Assembly (NCBI RefSeq): GCF_900113955.1
Contig: NZ_FORH01000001.1
Coordinates: forward strand, 984,395-1,048,394
DNA: 64,000 nt
Source of the DNA: Celeribacter neptunius
Lineage (GTDB): Bacteria > Pseudomonadota > Alphaproteobacteria > Rhodobacterales > Rhodobacteraceae
Reading direction: 5' to 3'
A program made the position numbers and the translations under genes. The first letter of the stretch is position 1. Every line of letters begins with the position of its first letter. The notes beneath the pieces are model-generated. The model was not told where the DNA came from. It did not search any database and saw only the letters and a program-made list of their open reading frames with translations. This document shows positions 18,964 to 27,815 of this stretch, one piece after another.

Positions 18964-18981
18964 GTTACGTGATAACATAAC
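18964..18981. promoter_or_regulatory. Zur operator upstream of zinT
   Basis: GTTACGTGATAACATAAC is an 18-bp imperfect palindrome differing at two positions from the alphaproteobacterial Zur consensus-type sequence GTTATGTTATAACATAAC. It ends 20 bp before the zinT ATG, where repressor binding would cover the promoter or start site. Zinc-replete Zur is therefore expected to silence zinT. Confidence 0.78.
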
Positions 18982-19001
18982 AAAACGAGGAATTGACCCC
19001 A

Positions 19002-19643
19002 ATGCAAACCGCATTCTTCCGCCCTCTGGCCATCGCCTCCGTGGCCGCGCTCTTGAGCTGTGGCGCGCAGGCCGATGATCACAGCCATGAGCATAGCCAC
19101 GCGGCCAGCTCAGACATTTACGACGGCTATTTCGAGGACAGTCAGGTCGCGGATCGCGATCTGTCCGATTGGCAGGGCGATTGGCGCTCCGTCTACCCGC
19201 TTGTGATCGACGGTACGCTCGATCCCGTGATGGCGCACAAGGCCGAGACCGGAGACAAAAGCGCCGATGCCTACAAAGCGTATTACACCAAGGGCTATGC
19301 CACGGATGTCGCACGCATCACCATCGAGGGTGAGACGGTCACCTTCTACCGTGACGGCGTGGCCACCACGGCGGATTACGCAAGCGATGGCTATGAGGTT
19401 CTGACCTATGCCAAGGGCAATCGCGGCGTCCGGTTCATCTTTGAGAAGACCGGGGGCGCGACCGCGGCACCACGGTATATCCAGTTCAGTGACCATCGCA
19501 TTTTCCCGTCGAAAGCCGATCATTACCACCTCTATTGGGGCGATGATCGTGCCGCTGTGCTCCAGGAATTGAGCAACTGGCCGACCTATTTCCCGTCCGA
19601 CCACAGTGACGCGCAGATCGTCTCCGACATGCTCGCACATTGA
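19002..19643 (+). CDS. zinT: Periplasmic zinc-binding protein ZinT
   Basis: 213 residues. A signal peptide (~1-24, ending GAQA) is followed by a His-rich flexible segment DDHSHEHSHAASS and the lipocalin-like ZinT domain: YDGYFEDSQVADRDLSDWQGD at the start, VYPLVIDGTLDPV, and the C-terminal HYHLYWGDD with zinc-ligand histidines. ZinT binds zinc in the periplasm under starvation and hands it to ZnuA; no znu gene is in this window. The ATG at 19002 is used; a TTG three codons earlier is less likely. The Zur-type palindrome just upstream fits the role. It is convergent with the GFA gene, with a GC-rich self-complementary stretch between them (around 19703). Confidence 0.92.
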   Translation: MQTAFFRPLAIASVAALLSCGAQADDHSHEHSHAASSDIYDGYFEDSQVADRDLSDWQGDWRSVYPLVIDGTLDPVMAHKAETGDKSADAYKAYYTKGYATDVARITIEGETVTFYRDGVATTADYASDGYEVLTYAKGNRGVRFIFEKTGGATAAPRYIQFSDHRIFPSKADHYHLYWGDDRAAVLQELSNWPTYFPSDHSDAQIVSDMLAH

Positions 19644-19721
19644 CCGCAGATCGATTGCAGCCGCGCTGAGCACGGCAAACCACACCTCCGGGAGCCATCC
19701 GGCGCCCGGGGCCCCGGGGGC

Positions 19722-20141
19722 TCAGCCTTCTGACTTGGAATACCGCAGAATTCCGGCGATGCCCGACCCGGTCCGGCCATCCGAGGGATGATTGACCCCG
19801 TCCTCGACCGTCAGCTCTTCGAAATCGAACGGGCTCATGCCGTCGAGACAGGCCACGTTGACCCCGTATTGATTGGGGTTCGACCGTCGCTGGTGGTGGG
19901 TGTAGATGCCGCAGACCGAGCAAAAGTAGTGTTTCGCGGTTCCGGTGTTGAACTGATAGAGCGTCAGCTTGTCGGCGCCCTTGAGGATGCGCAGGCCGTC
20001 CAGCGGCGCCGAGACCGCCACCGCCCCGCGCATCCGGCAAAAGGAACAGCTACAGCGCCGCGCCGTGTTGACCCCGTCGGTGAGTTCCACCTCGAACTGG
20101 ACCGCACCACAATGGCAGGCCCCTTGATGGGGGTGTTTCAC
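19722..20141 (-). CDS. GFA family (CENP-V/GFA) zinc-binding protein
   Basis: 139-residue protein with the glutathione-dependent formaldehyde-activating-enzyme-like fold. Zinc ligands are seen as ACHCGAV (Cys9, Cys11), CSCSFCR (Cys30, Cys32, Cys35) and CSVCG (Cys74, Cys77), with GIYTHHQRRSNPNQYGVNVACL as the conserved core, split here for length as GIYTHHQRRSNPNQYG and VNVACL. Family members are diverse, and true formaldehyde chemistry is doubtful for most; the substrate is unknown. Two zinc proteins (this and ZinT) being convergent neighbours may be coincidence. Confidence 0.85.
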   Translation of the reverse strand: MKHPHQGACHCGAVQFEVELTDGVNTARRCSCSFCRMRGAVAVSAPLDGLRILKGADKLTLYQFNTGTAKHYFCSVCGIYTHHQRRSNPNQYGVNVACLDGMSPFDFEELTVEDGVNHPSDGRTGSGIAGILRYSKSEG

Positions 20142-20220
20142 TTACGGCATCTTTCGCTCCTTTTCACAGATCCCTGTTCATCGATCCTTGTTCATCGCGT
20201 CATGCGGCCGATATTTCGGC

Positions 20221-21450
20221 TCATTTGCGCAGCTTTTCCATCACCGCCCGCTCTTCTTCCTCCCAAGACAAAAGCGCATCGCGCACCGCCCCAGCGGCCT
20301 TGGTGCGCCAGTCGGCATCCATCAGCTTGCCGCGGTCCTTGGCCGAGGACAAGAAGCCCAGCTCCAAGAGCACCGAGGGCATATCCGCCGATTTCAGCAC
20401 CGAGAACCCGGCTTCGAGCCGCGGGCGCTTGTGCATGCCGACGCTCTCTTCGAGATGCGACACCAGACTGTCGGCGAGACGATCGGTGCGCGGAGAGGTC
20501 TCGGTCCTGGCCATGTCCATCAGCACCTTGGCGATCACGTCATCCTGCCCGGTGAGATCGACCCCGGCCAGGAGATCGGAGCGGTCATGACGTTCGGCCA
20601 GCTTGCGCGAAGCGGCATCCGAGGCACGATCCGCCAGGGTGTAGACCGTCGCCCCCTCGGCCCGGCCCTCGGAAATCGCATCGGCATGGAGCGAGATAAA
20701 GACATCGGCCCCGGCTTGCCGGGCCAGCGTCAACCGGGTTTCCAGCGGCACGAACATATCGGCATCGCGGGTCAGCGTCACCTCGAACCGGCCGGAACGG
20801 CGCAGCACCTCTTGCAGCTCGCGGGCGAAGGTCAACATCAGATCGGCCTCCCGGACCCCGTCGCGTTCGGCCCCGGGATCGATGCCGCCATGTCCCGGGT
20901 CGAGCACGACGCGCAGCGGCCCTTCGCCGAATCTGCGCACCGGCGCAGGCCGCGCCGTCCCCTCACCCGAGGGCCGCACCAGCTGGGCATCGGGCGGCGT
21001 GCCGGCCCCGAGCGCGAATTCGTCCGAGGCCACCGGGTCGAGATTGAGTGTCAGCACCGCGCCCTTGTCATCGCGCGCCATTTGGGCGTGGACCAATCGG
21101 TAAGGCCCGGCGAGATCCAGCACCATGCGCGACCAGCCGGGGGTGAAACCGCCGACCCGCAGGTCGAGTATGCCTTCGGACGTGTTGAAGGCCTGCGCAT
21201 CGAACCCGGTCCAGTCGACCTCGGCGAAATCCACGACCATGCGCCGCGGCTCGGTCAGGGTGAAGATCCGGAACGGCACCGGCTGCGACAGCCGGAGCAT
21301 CATCTCGACACTGTCGCCCTGATCGACCAGCGCCGAGGCGGCGCTGTCGGCCCGCGCCAGCGCGGTCATGCCGGGATTTTGGCCCTGCGCGTGCAGCGGT
21401 TGCGAGAGAGAGAGCGCGATCAACAAAAAAACGGTTCTGAAAAACTGCAT
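20221..21450 (-). CDS. N-acetylmuramoyl-L-alanine amidase (AmiC type)
   Basis: Periplasmic zinc amidase cutting the glycan-peptide bond of peptidoglycan, usually at division. 409 residues: signal peptide (~1-21, ending LHAQG), AMIN domain (~45-140) for septal peptidoglycan targeting, then Amidase_3 from ~178. Zinc ligands and catalytic residues are visible: His187 in LDPGHGGIDPG, Glu201 in VREADL, His255 in FISLHADA and Glu363 in LLELGFLSS. An autoinhibitory-type helical insert lies at ~280-345. GAGG precedes the ATG at 21450. It is normally next to mrcA in this order. Confidence 0.93.
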   Translation of the reverse strand: MQFFRTVFLLIALSLSQPLHAQGQNPGMTALARADSAASALVDQGDSVEMMLRLSQPVPFRIFTLTEPRRMVVDFAEVDWTGFDAQAFNTSEGILDLRVGGFTPGWSRMVLDLAGPYRLVHAQMARDDKGAVLTLNLDPVASDEFALGAGTPPDAQLVRPSGEGTARPAPVRRFGEGPLRVVLDPGHGGIDPGAERDGVREADLMLTFARELQEVLRRSGRFEVTLTRDADMFVPLETRLTLARQAGADVFISLHADAISEGRAEGATVYTLADRASDAASRKLAERHDRSDLLAGVDLTGQDDVIAKVLMDMARTETSPRTDRLADSLVSHLEESVGMHKRPRLEAGFSVLKSADMPSVLLELGFLSSAKDRGKLMDADWRTKAAGAVRDALLSWEEEERAVMEKLRK

Positions 21451-21561
21451 GCGATCCTCATGGCTGGGCCGTTTGCCGGCCTTTGTTGCCTGAACCCTAC
21501 TCTGTCCGGTGAGATTTGCCCATGGGCTTTGCTCCGGATTGCCCGAAACCCGCCGGCGACC

Positions 21562-22701
21562 TCACCGACCTGCCATGAAGGCCTCGAGCCGTTTGAGCCC
21601 TTCGCTTATGTCCTCGGTCGAACGCGCGTAGGAAAACCGCAGCATCTGCGCACCGCGTTTCTGATCGAAATCCACGCCGGGGGTGACGGCCACGCCGGCC
21701 TTCTCGAGGATCTCGTCGCAGAACGCCTTGCTGTCTTCTGTGTAGGCCGAGACATCCGCGTAGATATAGAAGGCCCCGTCCGGCGGCGCGATCTTGTCGA
21801 AGCCGATCTTCGGCAATGTCTCGAGCATCAGCGCACGGTTCTCGCCATAGACATCAACCATCTGCTGACATTCCTGCCGCGCCTCCAGCGCGCCGAGCGC
21901 GGCGACCTGCGAGGCATGCGGCGGGCAGAGAAAGAAATTCTGCGCGATACGTTCGATCACCCGCACGTGATCCTCGGGCACCACCATCCAGCCGATGCGC
22001 CAGCCGGTCATCGAGAAGAATTTCGAAAACGAATTGATCACATAGACATCGTCGGAAAGCTCGAGCGCGGTGACCGCCCGGCCCTCGTATTGGATACCGT
22101 GATAGATTTCGTCGGAGATGAAGGCGATGCCCTTGTCATGACAGGCCTTGATCAGCGCGCCCATTTCCTCACGGCCCAACATGGTGCCCGAGGGGTTGCC
22201 GGGGGAAGCCACGATCATGCCGTCGAGCCCGTCGGGGATCTCACCAGGCACCGGTTGCAGACGGTTTTCCATCTGCGTCTGGATGCCCACCGGGGTGATG
22301 TTCATCGCCGAGAGAATCTGACGATAGGACGGGTAGCCCGGCTCGCCCATGCCGACCTTGGCGCCGGCATCAAACAGTGCGGTAAAGGCAAGGATGAAAG
22401 CCCCCGAGGAGCCCGGGGTGATCACCACCCGCTGCCAATCGAGGTCCACCCCGTACCAATCCTTGTACAGCCCGGCGATCGCCTTGCGCAGCTCCGGCAG
22501 GCCGAGCGCCACGGTATAGCCCAGAGGTCCCTCCTCCATCGCCTTGGCGAGCGCGGCGCGGGCCTTGGACGGCGCGCCGGTCGAGGGCTGGCCCACTTCC
22601 ATATGGATGATATGGCGCCCGGCCTCCTCGGCGGCACGGGCCGCCTCCATCACATCCATCACGATGAAGGGATCGACGACCGAGCGGCGGGAGGTTTTCA
22701 T
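21562..22701 (-). CDS. PLP-dependent class I/II aminotransferase
   Basis: 379-residue fold-type I aminotransferase. Key residues: the N-terminal VGQPSTGAPSKA, the cofactor-binding ITPGSSGAFIL (~94-104), Asn169 in SPGNPSG, Asp197 in ISDEIYHG, and the Schiff-base Lys227 in NSFSKFFSMTGWRIGW. The C-terminal RFSYARSTEDI carries the substrate-carboxylate arginine. This subgroup includes aspartate- and alanine-type enzymes, and the amino acid used is not predictable here. The ATG at 22701 gives the conserved N-terminus. It is divergent from the M48 protease with only ~58 bp between starts. Confidence 0.88.
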   Translation of the reverse strand: MKTSRRSVVDPFIVMDVMEAARAAEEAGRHIIHMEVGQPSTGAPSKARAALAKAMEEGPLGYTVALGLPELRKAIAGLYKDWYGVDLDWQRVVITPGSSGAFILAFTALFDAGAKVGMGEPGYPSYRQILSAMNITPVGIQTQMENRLQPVPGEIPDGLDGMIVASPGNPSGTMLGREEMGALIKACHDKGIAFISDEIYHGIQYEGRAVTALELSDDVYVINSFSKFFSMTGWRIGWMVVPEDHVRVIERIAQNFFLCPPHASQVAALGALEARQECQQMVDVYGENRALMLETLPKIGFDKIAPPDGAFYIYADVSAYTEDSKAFCDEILEKAGVAVTPGVDFDQKRGAQMLRFSYARSTEDISEGLKRLEAFMAGR

Positions 22702-22759
22702 GGGGCAAATCCTGTGATTATCTTCTGGCAACCCATGCCAGTCCACGAAAGGAAATGCA

Positions 22760-24121
22760 ATGTGGCGAAGCCTGCGCAGGGCCTGTGCACCCATGGTCCT
22801 CCGCATGACCCTCATCATCATGACGCTGCTCGCGCTGCCGCTGGCCGCCAGCGCCAAGGGTATCCTGCGCGATCCGGACATCGAATATGCGCTCTCGCGT
22901 CTGGCCGGGCCGATCTTTGACGCCGCCGGCCTGTCGAGCCGCCGCGTCCGGATCATCATCATCGACGACGATCAGCCCAACGCTTTCGTCGCCGACAATC
23001 AGCATGTGTTCATCCATTCCGGGCTGCTCTTGCGGCTCGACAGTGCGGCCGAACTGCAGGCGGTGATCGCCCATGAGGTGGCGCATATCACCGGCGGGCA
23101 TATCACCCAGCGCTATGGCCAGGCGAAAACCGCCTCGACCGTCGCCGGGCTGGGGCTGTTGCTCTCCGGCGCGGTGATCGCAAGCACCGGCAATGGTCAG
23201 GCCGCCGCCGGGCTGGCCATGGGCATCTCCGGCTCGGCCGCACGGGTCCTGAATGGTCACACACGGGCGCAGGAGGCCTCCGCCGATCAGGCCGGCATCC
23301 GCTACATGGCCCGCGCCGGCGTGCCGCCGCAGGCGATGCTCGACGTTCTTGACATGTTTCGCGGTCAGGAGGTGCTCTCGACCCAGCGGCAAGATCCCTA
23401 CACCCGCACGCATCCCTTGTCGCGCGAGCGGATGCGGGCGCTCAAGGGCTATGTCGCCGCCACACCCGCCGCGAACCCGCCGGACGGAGAGGCCGAGTAT
23501 TGGTACGCCCGGGCGCGCGGCAAGCTCGAGGCGTTCATCCGCCCGCCGTCTTACACGCTGCGCCGGGTCAAGCCCTCGGACAGCTCCGATATCGGGCTGA
23601 TGCGACGCGCCGTGGCGCTCCATCGGCAGCCGAAGCCCGACGAAGCGATCGCCACGATCAACAGGCTGGTCGCGGCGCGCCCGAAAGACCCTTATTATGC
23701 CGAGTTGCAAGGCCAGATCCTGTTGGAGAACCGGCAATTCGGCGCCGCGGTCTCGGCCTATGGCCGCGCCGCCGCGATGGCGCCCTCGAATGCCCAGATC
23801 CAGTCGGGCCTGGGCCGGGCGCTTCTGGCGCGTGGGCAAAGTGCCGATCTGCCGCGGGCGATCAAGGCGCTGGAGGCGGCGCGCGGCCGCGATCCCTATG
23901 ACACATTGCTTTTGCGCCATCTCGCCAGCGCCTATGCCAAATCCGGCAACGAAGGGATGGCGGCCTTGAATGCCGCCGAGGCGCATGTGTTGCGCGGCGA
24001 CTTCAAAGCCGCGCTGCCTCTGGCAAAACGTGCCTCTGCGGCCTTGGGTCACGGAACTGTTGGGTGGAACCGGGCGCAAGATGTGATAGACGCGGCTGAA
24101 CAGGCCCTGAAACGGAGATAG
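22760..24121 (+). CDS. M48 family metalloprotease with TPR domain (BepA-like)
   Basis: 453-residue exported zinc protease. Signal peptide ~14-32. The catalytic site is HEVAH (His105, His109, with Glu106), and the third ligand Glu170 lies in AQEASADQAG. After the protease domain (to ~235), a helical region with TPR units (~265-445) follows, e.g. KPDEAIATINRLVAARPKDP and DLPRAIKALEAARGRDPYDT. This order matches BepA/YfgC, which cares for outer-membrane protein assembly in the periplasm. AAAGGA precedes the ATG. The DsbA-like gene starts 5 bp after its stop, so the two form an operon linking envelope proteolysis and disulfide chemistry. Confidence 0.92.
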   Translation: MWRSLRRACAPMVLRMTLIIMTLLALPLAASAKGILRDPDIEYALSRLAGPIFDAAGLSSRRVRIIIIDDDQPNAFVADNQHVFIHSGLLLRLDSAAELQAVIAHEVAHITGGHITQRYGQAKTASTVAGLGLLLSGAVIASTGNGQAAAGLAMGISGSAARVLNGHTRAQEASADQAGIRYMARAGVPPQAMLDVLDMFRGQEVLSTQRQDPYTRTHPLSRERMRALKGYVAATPAANPPDGEAEYWYARARGKLEAFIRPPSYTLRRVKPSDSSDIGLMRRAVALHRQPKPDEAIATINRLVAARPKDPYYAELQGQILLENRQFGAAVSAYGRAAAMAPSNAQIQSGLGRALLARGQSADLPRAIKALEAARGRDPYDTLLLRHLASAYAKSGNEGMAALNAAEAHVLRGDFKAALPLAKRASAALGHGTVGWNRAQDVIDAAEQALKRR

Positions 24122-24126
24122 ACCAT

Positions 24127-24894
24127 ATGCCTTTTGCCAAAGCCATTGCCCGCCTCGGGTGTGCGGCGCTTCTGACCGCCTCCACCGCGCTTGCGGCAAA
24201 CGCCTTTGACATTTCTGACATGTCGGATGCCGAACGCGAGGCCTTCCGTGCCGAGATCCGCGCCTATCTTCTCGACAACCCGGAAGTGCTGATGGAAGCC
24301 GTCGATGTCTATCAACAGCGTCAGGAACAGCAACAGGTCGCCAATGACGCCGATCTCATCGCGCAATATGCCGAGGTGATCTACAATGACGAGAATGACG
24401 CGGTCTATGGCAACCCGGACGGCGATCTCGTGCTCGTGGAGTTCTCCGATTACCGCTGCGGCTATTGCAAGAAAGCCTATCCGGATGTTCACGCGCTGCT
24501 GGAAAAAGACGGCAATATCAAATTGATCGTCAAGGAATTTCCGATCCTGGGCGAAGCTTCGGTTCTGGCCTCGCGCTTCGCCGTGGCGACCAAGCTGGTC
24601 GTCGGCAACGAGGCCTATCTCAAGGTGCATGACGAGTTGATGCAGGCCCGCGGCGACATCAACGAGGCCGCGCTGCGCCGTCTCGCCAAATCGCTCGAGA
24701 TCGATGCCGATCCGGTCTTTGCCGAGATGGACAGCGATCCGGTCACCGCGATCCTCGCCCAGAACCATCAGCTCGCCACCGCACTGCAGGTCACCGGCAC
24801 CCCGGGGTTCATCCTCGGCGATCAGATGCTGCGCGGCTATGTGCCCTATGACGCCATGGTCGAGATCGTCGCCGAAGTGCGCAAGAACCGCTGA
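24127..24894 (+). CDS. DsbA family thioredoxin-fold protein
   Basis: 255-residue periplasmic oxidoreductase. Signal peptide ~1-26; an N-terminal helical ScsC/Com1-like region (~30-85; EIRAYLLDNPEVLMEAVDVY) that in relatives mediates oligomerisation; then a DsbA domain with active site CGYC (Cys111, Cys114) and a cis-proline loop VTGTPGFI. An isomerase or oxidase role in envelope disulfide formation is expected. It is cotranscribed with the M48 protease and followed by a strong terminator. Confidence 0.9.
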   Translation: MPFAKAIARLGCAALLTASTALAANAFDISDMSDAEREAFRAEIRAYLLDNPEVLMEAVDVYQQRQEQQQVANDADLIAQYAEVIYNDENDAVYGNPDGDLVLVEFSDYRCGYCKKAYPDVHALLEKDGNIKLIVKEFPILGEASVLASRFAVATKLVVGNEAYLKVHDELMQARGDINEAALRRLAKSLEIDADPVFAEMDSDPVTAILAQNHQLATALQVTGTPGFILGDQMLRGYVPYDAMVEIVAEVRKNR

Positions 24895-24920
24895 GACGAC
24901 CTTTCACGCCCCCAAATGAC

Positions 24921-24948
24921 AAAACCCCGCCGATTAGGCGGGGTTTTT
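24921..24948 (+). terminator. Bidirectional rho-independent terminator
   Basis: AAACCCCGCC-GATTA-GGCGGGGTTT is a 10-bp stem followed by T on both strands. It lies between the convergent dsbA-like and DUF6500 genes and can serve both. Confidence 0.9.
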
Positions 24949-24974
24949 CTTTGGCGGTTTGAGGGACGACCGCC

Positions 24975-25193
24975 TTAAAGCCCGGAGGCGATCATATCGC
25001 GGATCTTCACCGCCTTCTCAAAATGATCCAGCTCATGCGTTCGGATCCACCATTCCGCCGCTTCCATCAGCAGCTCCGGATCGTCATTCTTGTTGGCAAA
25101 GAAGGCGTAGAAGGACAGACCGACGCCCTCGCCCTTTTTCACGATCTTCTCATTGCAGACCGCGATGGCCTTGGCTCTCAAATCCGCTCTCAT
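24975..25193 (-). CDS. DUF6500 small protein
   Basis: 72-residue soluble helical protein with GEGVGLSFYAFFANKNDDPE in its centre and WWIRTHELDHFEKAVKIRDM near the end, matching the DUF6500 family. Function unknown. The ATG at 25193 fits the family N-terminus (MRADLRAKAI); the frame is open further upstream but not conserved. It lies 40 bp downstream of ispG and is probably on the same transcript. Confidence 0.72.
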   Translation of the reverse strand: MRADLRAKAIAVCNEKIVKKGEGVGLSFYAFFANKNDDPELLMEAAEWWIRTHELDHFEKAVKIRDMIASGL

Positions 25194-25233
25194 TGAGCCC
25201 CATCTGGCACTCGCCCGGCCTGACCGATCCCAG

Positions 25234-26361
25234 TCACTCGGCGGCGTCCTGCGTGGCGGCGGCATCCAGCTCCGCGGCCTTCTTCTCGACCTGTTCGACG
25301 ATATGCTCGATCATGCTGTCGTTTGACATTTTATGGGACTGCGCGCCGCCCAGGTAGACCATGCCATGACCCGCGCCGCCGCCGGTCCAGCCGACATCGG
25401 TCATCAGCGCCTCGCCCGGTCCGTTGACCACGCAGCCAATAATGGAAAGGCTCATCGGCGTCTTGATATGTTCGAGCCGGCGTTCCAACTCCTCCACCGT
25501 CTTGATCACGTCAAAGCCTTGGCGCGCACAAGACGGACAGGAAATGATATTCACCCCGCGATGGCGCAGCCCGAGGGATTTGAGGATCTCGTAGCCGACC
25601 TTGACCTCTTCCACCGGATCGGCCGACAGAGACACGCGCAGCGTATCGCCGATGCCCATCCACAACAGCTGTCCGAGACCGATGGCGGATTTGATCGTGC
25701 CGGACATCAGACCGCCGGCCTCGGTGATGCCGAGATGGATCGGCGCATCGGTGGCTTCGGCCAGTTGCTGATAGGCGGCGGAGGCCATGAAGACGTCGGA
25801 GGCTTTCACCGAGATCTTGAAATTGTGGAAATCGTTGTCTTCGAGGATCTTGATATGATCCATGCCGCTCTCGACCATGGCGTCGGGGCATGGCTCGCCA
25901 TATTTCTCCAACAGATGTTTTTCCAAAGAGCCGGCGTTGACGCCGATGCGGATCGAACAATTGTGATCGCGCGCCGCCTTGAGCACTTCCTTGACGCGTT
26001 TCTCGTCGCCGATATTGCCCGGGTTGATGCGCAGACAGGCCGCCCCCGCCTCGGCCGCCTCGATGCCGCGCATGTAATGGAAATGGATGTCGGCGACGAT
26101 CGGCACCGGGCTCTCGCGGCAGATTTCCTTGAGCGCGGCGGAGCTGTCCTTGTCCGGCACGGAGACCCGGACGATATCGGCGCCGGCTTCGGCAGCGCGG
26201 ATGATCTGATCCAGAGTGGCCTTGACGTCATGGGTCAGCGTGTTGGTCATGGTCTGCACCGTGATCGGCGCGTCGCCCCCCACCGGCACATTCCCGACCC
26301 AGATCTTGCGGCTCTCACGGCGGTCGATATTGCGCCAGGGACGAATGGGGTTGTGGGACAT
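25234..26361 (-). CDS. ispG: 4-hydroxy-3-methylbut-2-enyl diphosphate synthase
   Basis: Iron-sulfur enzyme of the non-mevalonate isoprenoid pathway, converting MEcPP to HMBPP. 375 residues. The N-terminal TIM barrel includes [20 protein letters not shown] and [20 protein letters not shown]. The C-terminal [4Fe-4S] domain has the ligands in [11 protein letters not shown] and [20 protein letters not shown] precedes the ATG. It is followed by a small DUF6500 gene and preceded by the RodZ-like gene, a common Rhodobacterales order. Confidence 0.96.
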   Translation of the reverse strand: MSHNPIRPWRNIDRRESRKIWVGNVPVGGDAPITVQTMTNTLTHDVKATLDQIIRAAEAGADIVRVSVPDKDSSAALKEICRESPVPIVADIHFHYMRGIEAAEAGAACLRINPGNIGDEKRVKEVLKAARDHNCSIRIGVNAGSLEKHLLEKYGEPCPDAMVESGMDHIKILEDNDFHNFKISVKASDVFMASAAYQQLAEATDAPIHLGITEAGGLMSGTIKSAIGLGQLLWMGIGDTLRVSLSADPVEEVKVGYEILKSLGLRHRGVNIISCPSCARQGFDVIKTVEELERRLEHIKTPMSLSIIGCVVNGPGEALMTDVGWTGGGAGHGMVYLGGAQSHKMSNDSMIEHIVEQVEKKAAELDAAATQDAAE

Positions 26362-26490
26362 GGGAGCCTCTTTGGCAGTGCCGGTTTCGCTTGTGCCCTA
26401 GATAGGACGGCAGGGCCGCGGGAGCAAGCTTCGCCCGCCCGCTCATCCGGGTTTCACAGCTGAAAAATCGATTGAACCGGAGGCCCGGGC

Positions 26491-27705
26491 CTATTCGGCG
26501 TTCTGGGCGACGCGGAAGGCCTCGGCCACCGTGTCATCCTGTGCCAGATCGACCGGCGAGAAGGCGTCAGAGACTTCCGCCACCGAGAGCGCGACGTTCT
26601 TGACCACCGAGCCGGTGGCCCCGATCGGACCATAGGCCTGACCATTGACCGCGAAATAGACGCCACCGGCATTTCCGGTGCGCAGCACGGGGGTCTTGTC
26701 CATGGCGGGCACGACATAGCTTTCGCCGGCATCGAGGATCTTTTCGAACAGCACGGAGCCATCGGCGGCCTGTACCCGCACCCAGGACGGGCGCACGGCG
26801 ACAAGCGCCAGTTCCGGCGCATCCCCGGCGGTGACCTGAACGGTCGCATCCTCGGTCGCGTCGGCAAGCGCCACCTCGGCAATCATGCTCGACATGTCAT
26901 CGAGGCGATGTTCGCGTTCGGCCGCCAGACCTTCGCCGGCCAGCGCGCCGACGGTGCGCGGGTCGAGCGAGGCGATCGGGCCATCGCGCGGCACCAGCAC
27001 CGGCACATCGAGCGCCTGCGGGCGATAGAGACGGTCCAGCGCCTCGGCGGAAGGAGTGGCCAGGTTGAGACCCTCATCGAGCGCGGCCACGGTGGTGCCG
27101 CCCTCGTCGAGCGGCGTCACTTCCGAGATCACGCCGGGGGCCTGATCCACGGGGGCCAGCTTGACCTTTTGAATTTCCTGCAACACCGACCAGCCGCCAT
27201 AGCCGATCACGCCCAAAAGCGCGAGCAGCACAGCCGTGGAGCCGAGCGCACCCGGCTCGATCCGCGCCATCAGCCCCTGCCCGCGCGGCACGAACGTGGC
27301 GTTGGGATCGGCAAAGGGGTCCTTGACCGGCGCCTTGGTGGCGGATTTGCCATCTGCCACGGTGCGTTTGGTCGAGGCCTGCGGCGACATGCCATGGGCG
27401 ACCGAAAAGCCGCTTTCCTCGCAAAATCGCGCGAAAGCCCATTCCGGGTCGAGATTGAGATAGCGGGCGTAGGAGCGGACGTAGCCGGCGATAAAGCCCT
27501 GGGTCTCGAAAACAGAGGGATCGGCATTCTCGATCGCGGCGATATAGGTCGCCTTGATCTTCAGCTCGCGTTGCACATCCAGAAGGGATTTGCCGACGGT
27601 GGCCCGTTCCCCGCGCATGACATCGCCAAGCCGCAGCTCGAAATCGTCAAAACCGCGAGGATGTTCCTGTTCCTCGACAGGTGGTTTGCTCCACCGCCTG
27701 ATCAT
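26491..27705 (-). CDS. RodZ-like transmembrane HTH protein (DUF4115)
   Basis: 404-residue bitopic protein. A cytoplasmic HTH_25 domain (~18-90; LGDVMRGERATVGKSLLDVQ, IKATYIAAIENADPSVFETQ, FIAGYVRSYARYLNL) is followed by a linker, one membrane helix at ~158-176 (TAVLLALLGVIGYGGWSVL) and a periplasmic C-terminal DUF4115 domain (~305-385; RPSWVRVQAADGSVLFEKIL). This is the architecture of RodZ, which ties MreB to the envelope in rod-shape control. MreB is not in view. The ATG at 27705 with upstream GGGGCAG is preferred to a TTG ten codons earlier. Confidence 0.82.
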   Translation of the reverse strand: MIRRWSKPPVEEQEHPRGFDDFELRLGDVMRGERATVGKSLLDVQRELKIKATYIAAIENADPSVFETQGFIAGYVRSYARYLNLDPEWAFARFCEESGFSVAHGMSPQASTKRTVADGKSATKAPVKDPFADPNATFVPRGQGLMARIEPGALGSTAVLLALLGVIGYGGWSVLQEIQKVKLAPVDQAPGVISEVTPLDEGGTTVAALDEGLNLATPSAEALDRLYRPQALDVPVLVPRDGPIASLDPRTVGALAGEGLAAEREHRLDDMSSMIAEVALADATEDATVQVTAGDAPELALVAVRPSWVRVQAADGSVLFEKILDAGESYVVPAMDKTPVLRTGNAGGVYFAVNGQAYGPIGATGSVVKNVALSVAEVSDAFSPVDLAQDDTVAEAFRVAQNAE

Positions 27706-27815
27706 ACGCTCTGCCCCAAGTTGGTCCTGTCCCAATGGACTCCCTTACGATTCGCCGGGAGTCCTTGAAAAATTGTTACCACAGGCTCAAAGGCAGCGCA
27801 CAGCAGATATCTTGT

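Noticed and set aside
20188-22920. 910-codon open frame opposite the amidase and aminotransferase genes
   Set aside because: It runs across two well-supported genes and the gap between them; composition is typical of antisense shadow.
27737-27764. Hairpin GGACTCCC/GGGAGTCC between hemA and the RodZ-like gene as a terminator
   Set aside because: An 8-bp stem is present but no T run follows on the minus strand, and it overlaps the likely promoter or ribosome-site region of the RodZ-like gene.
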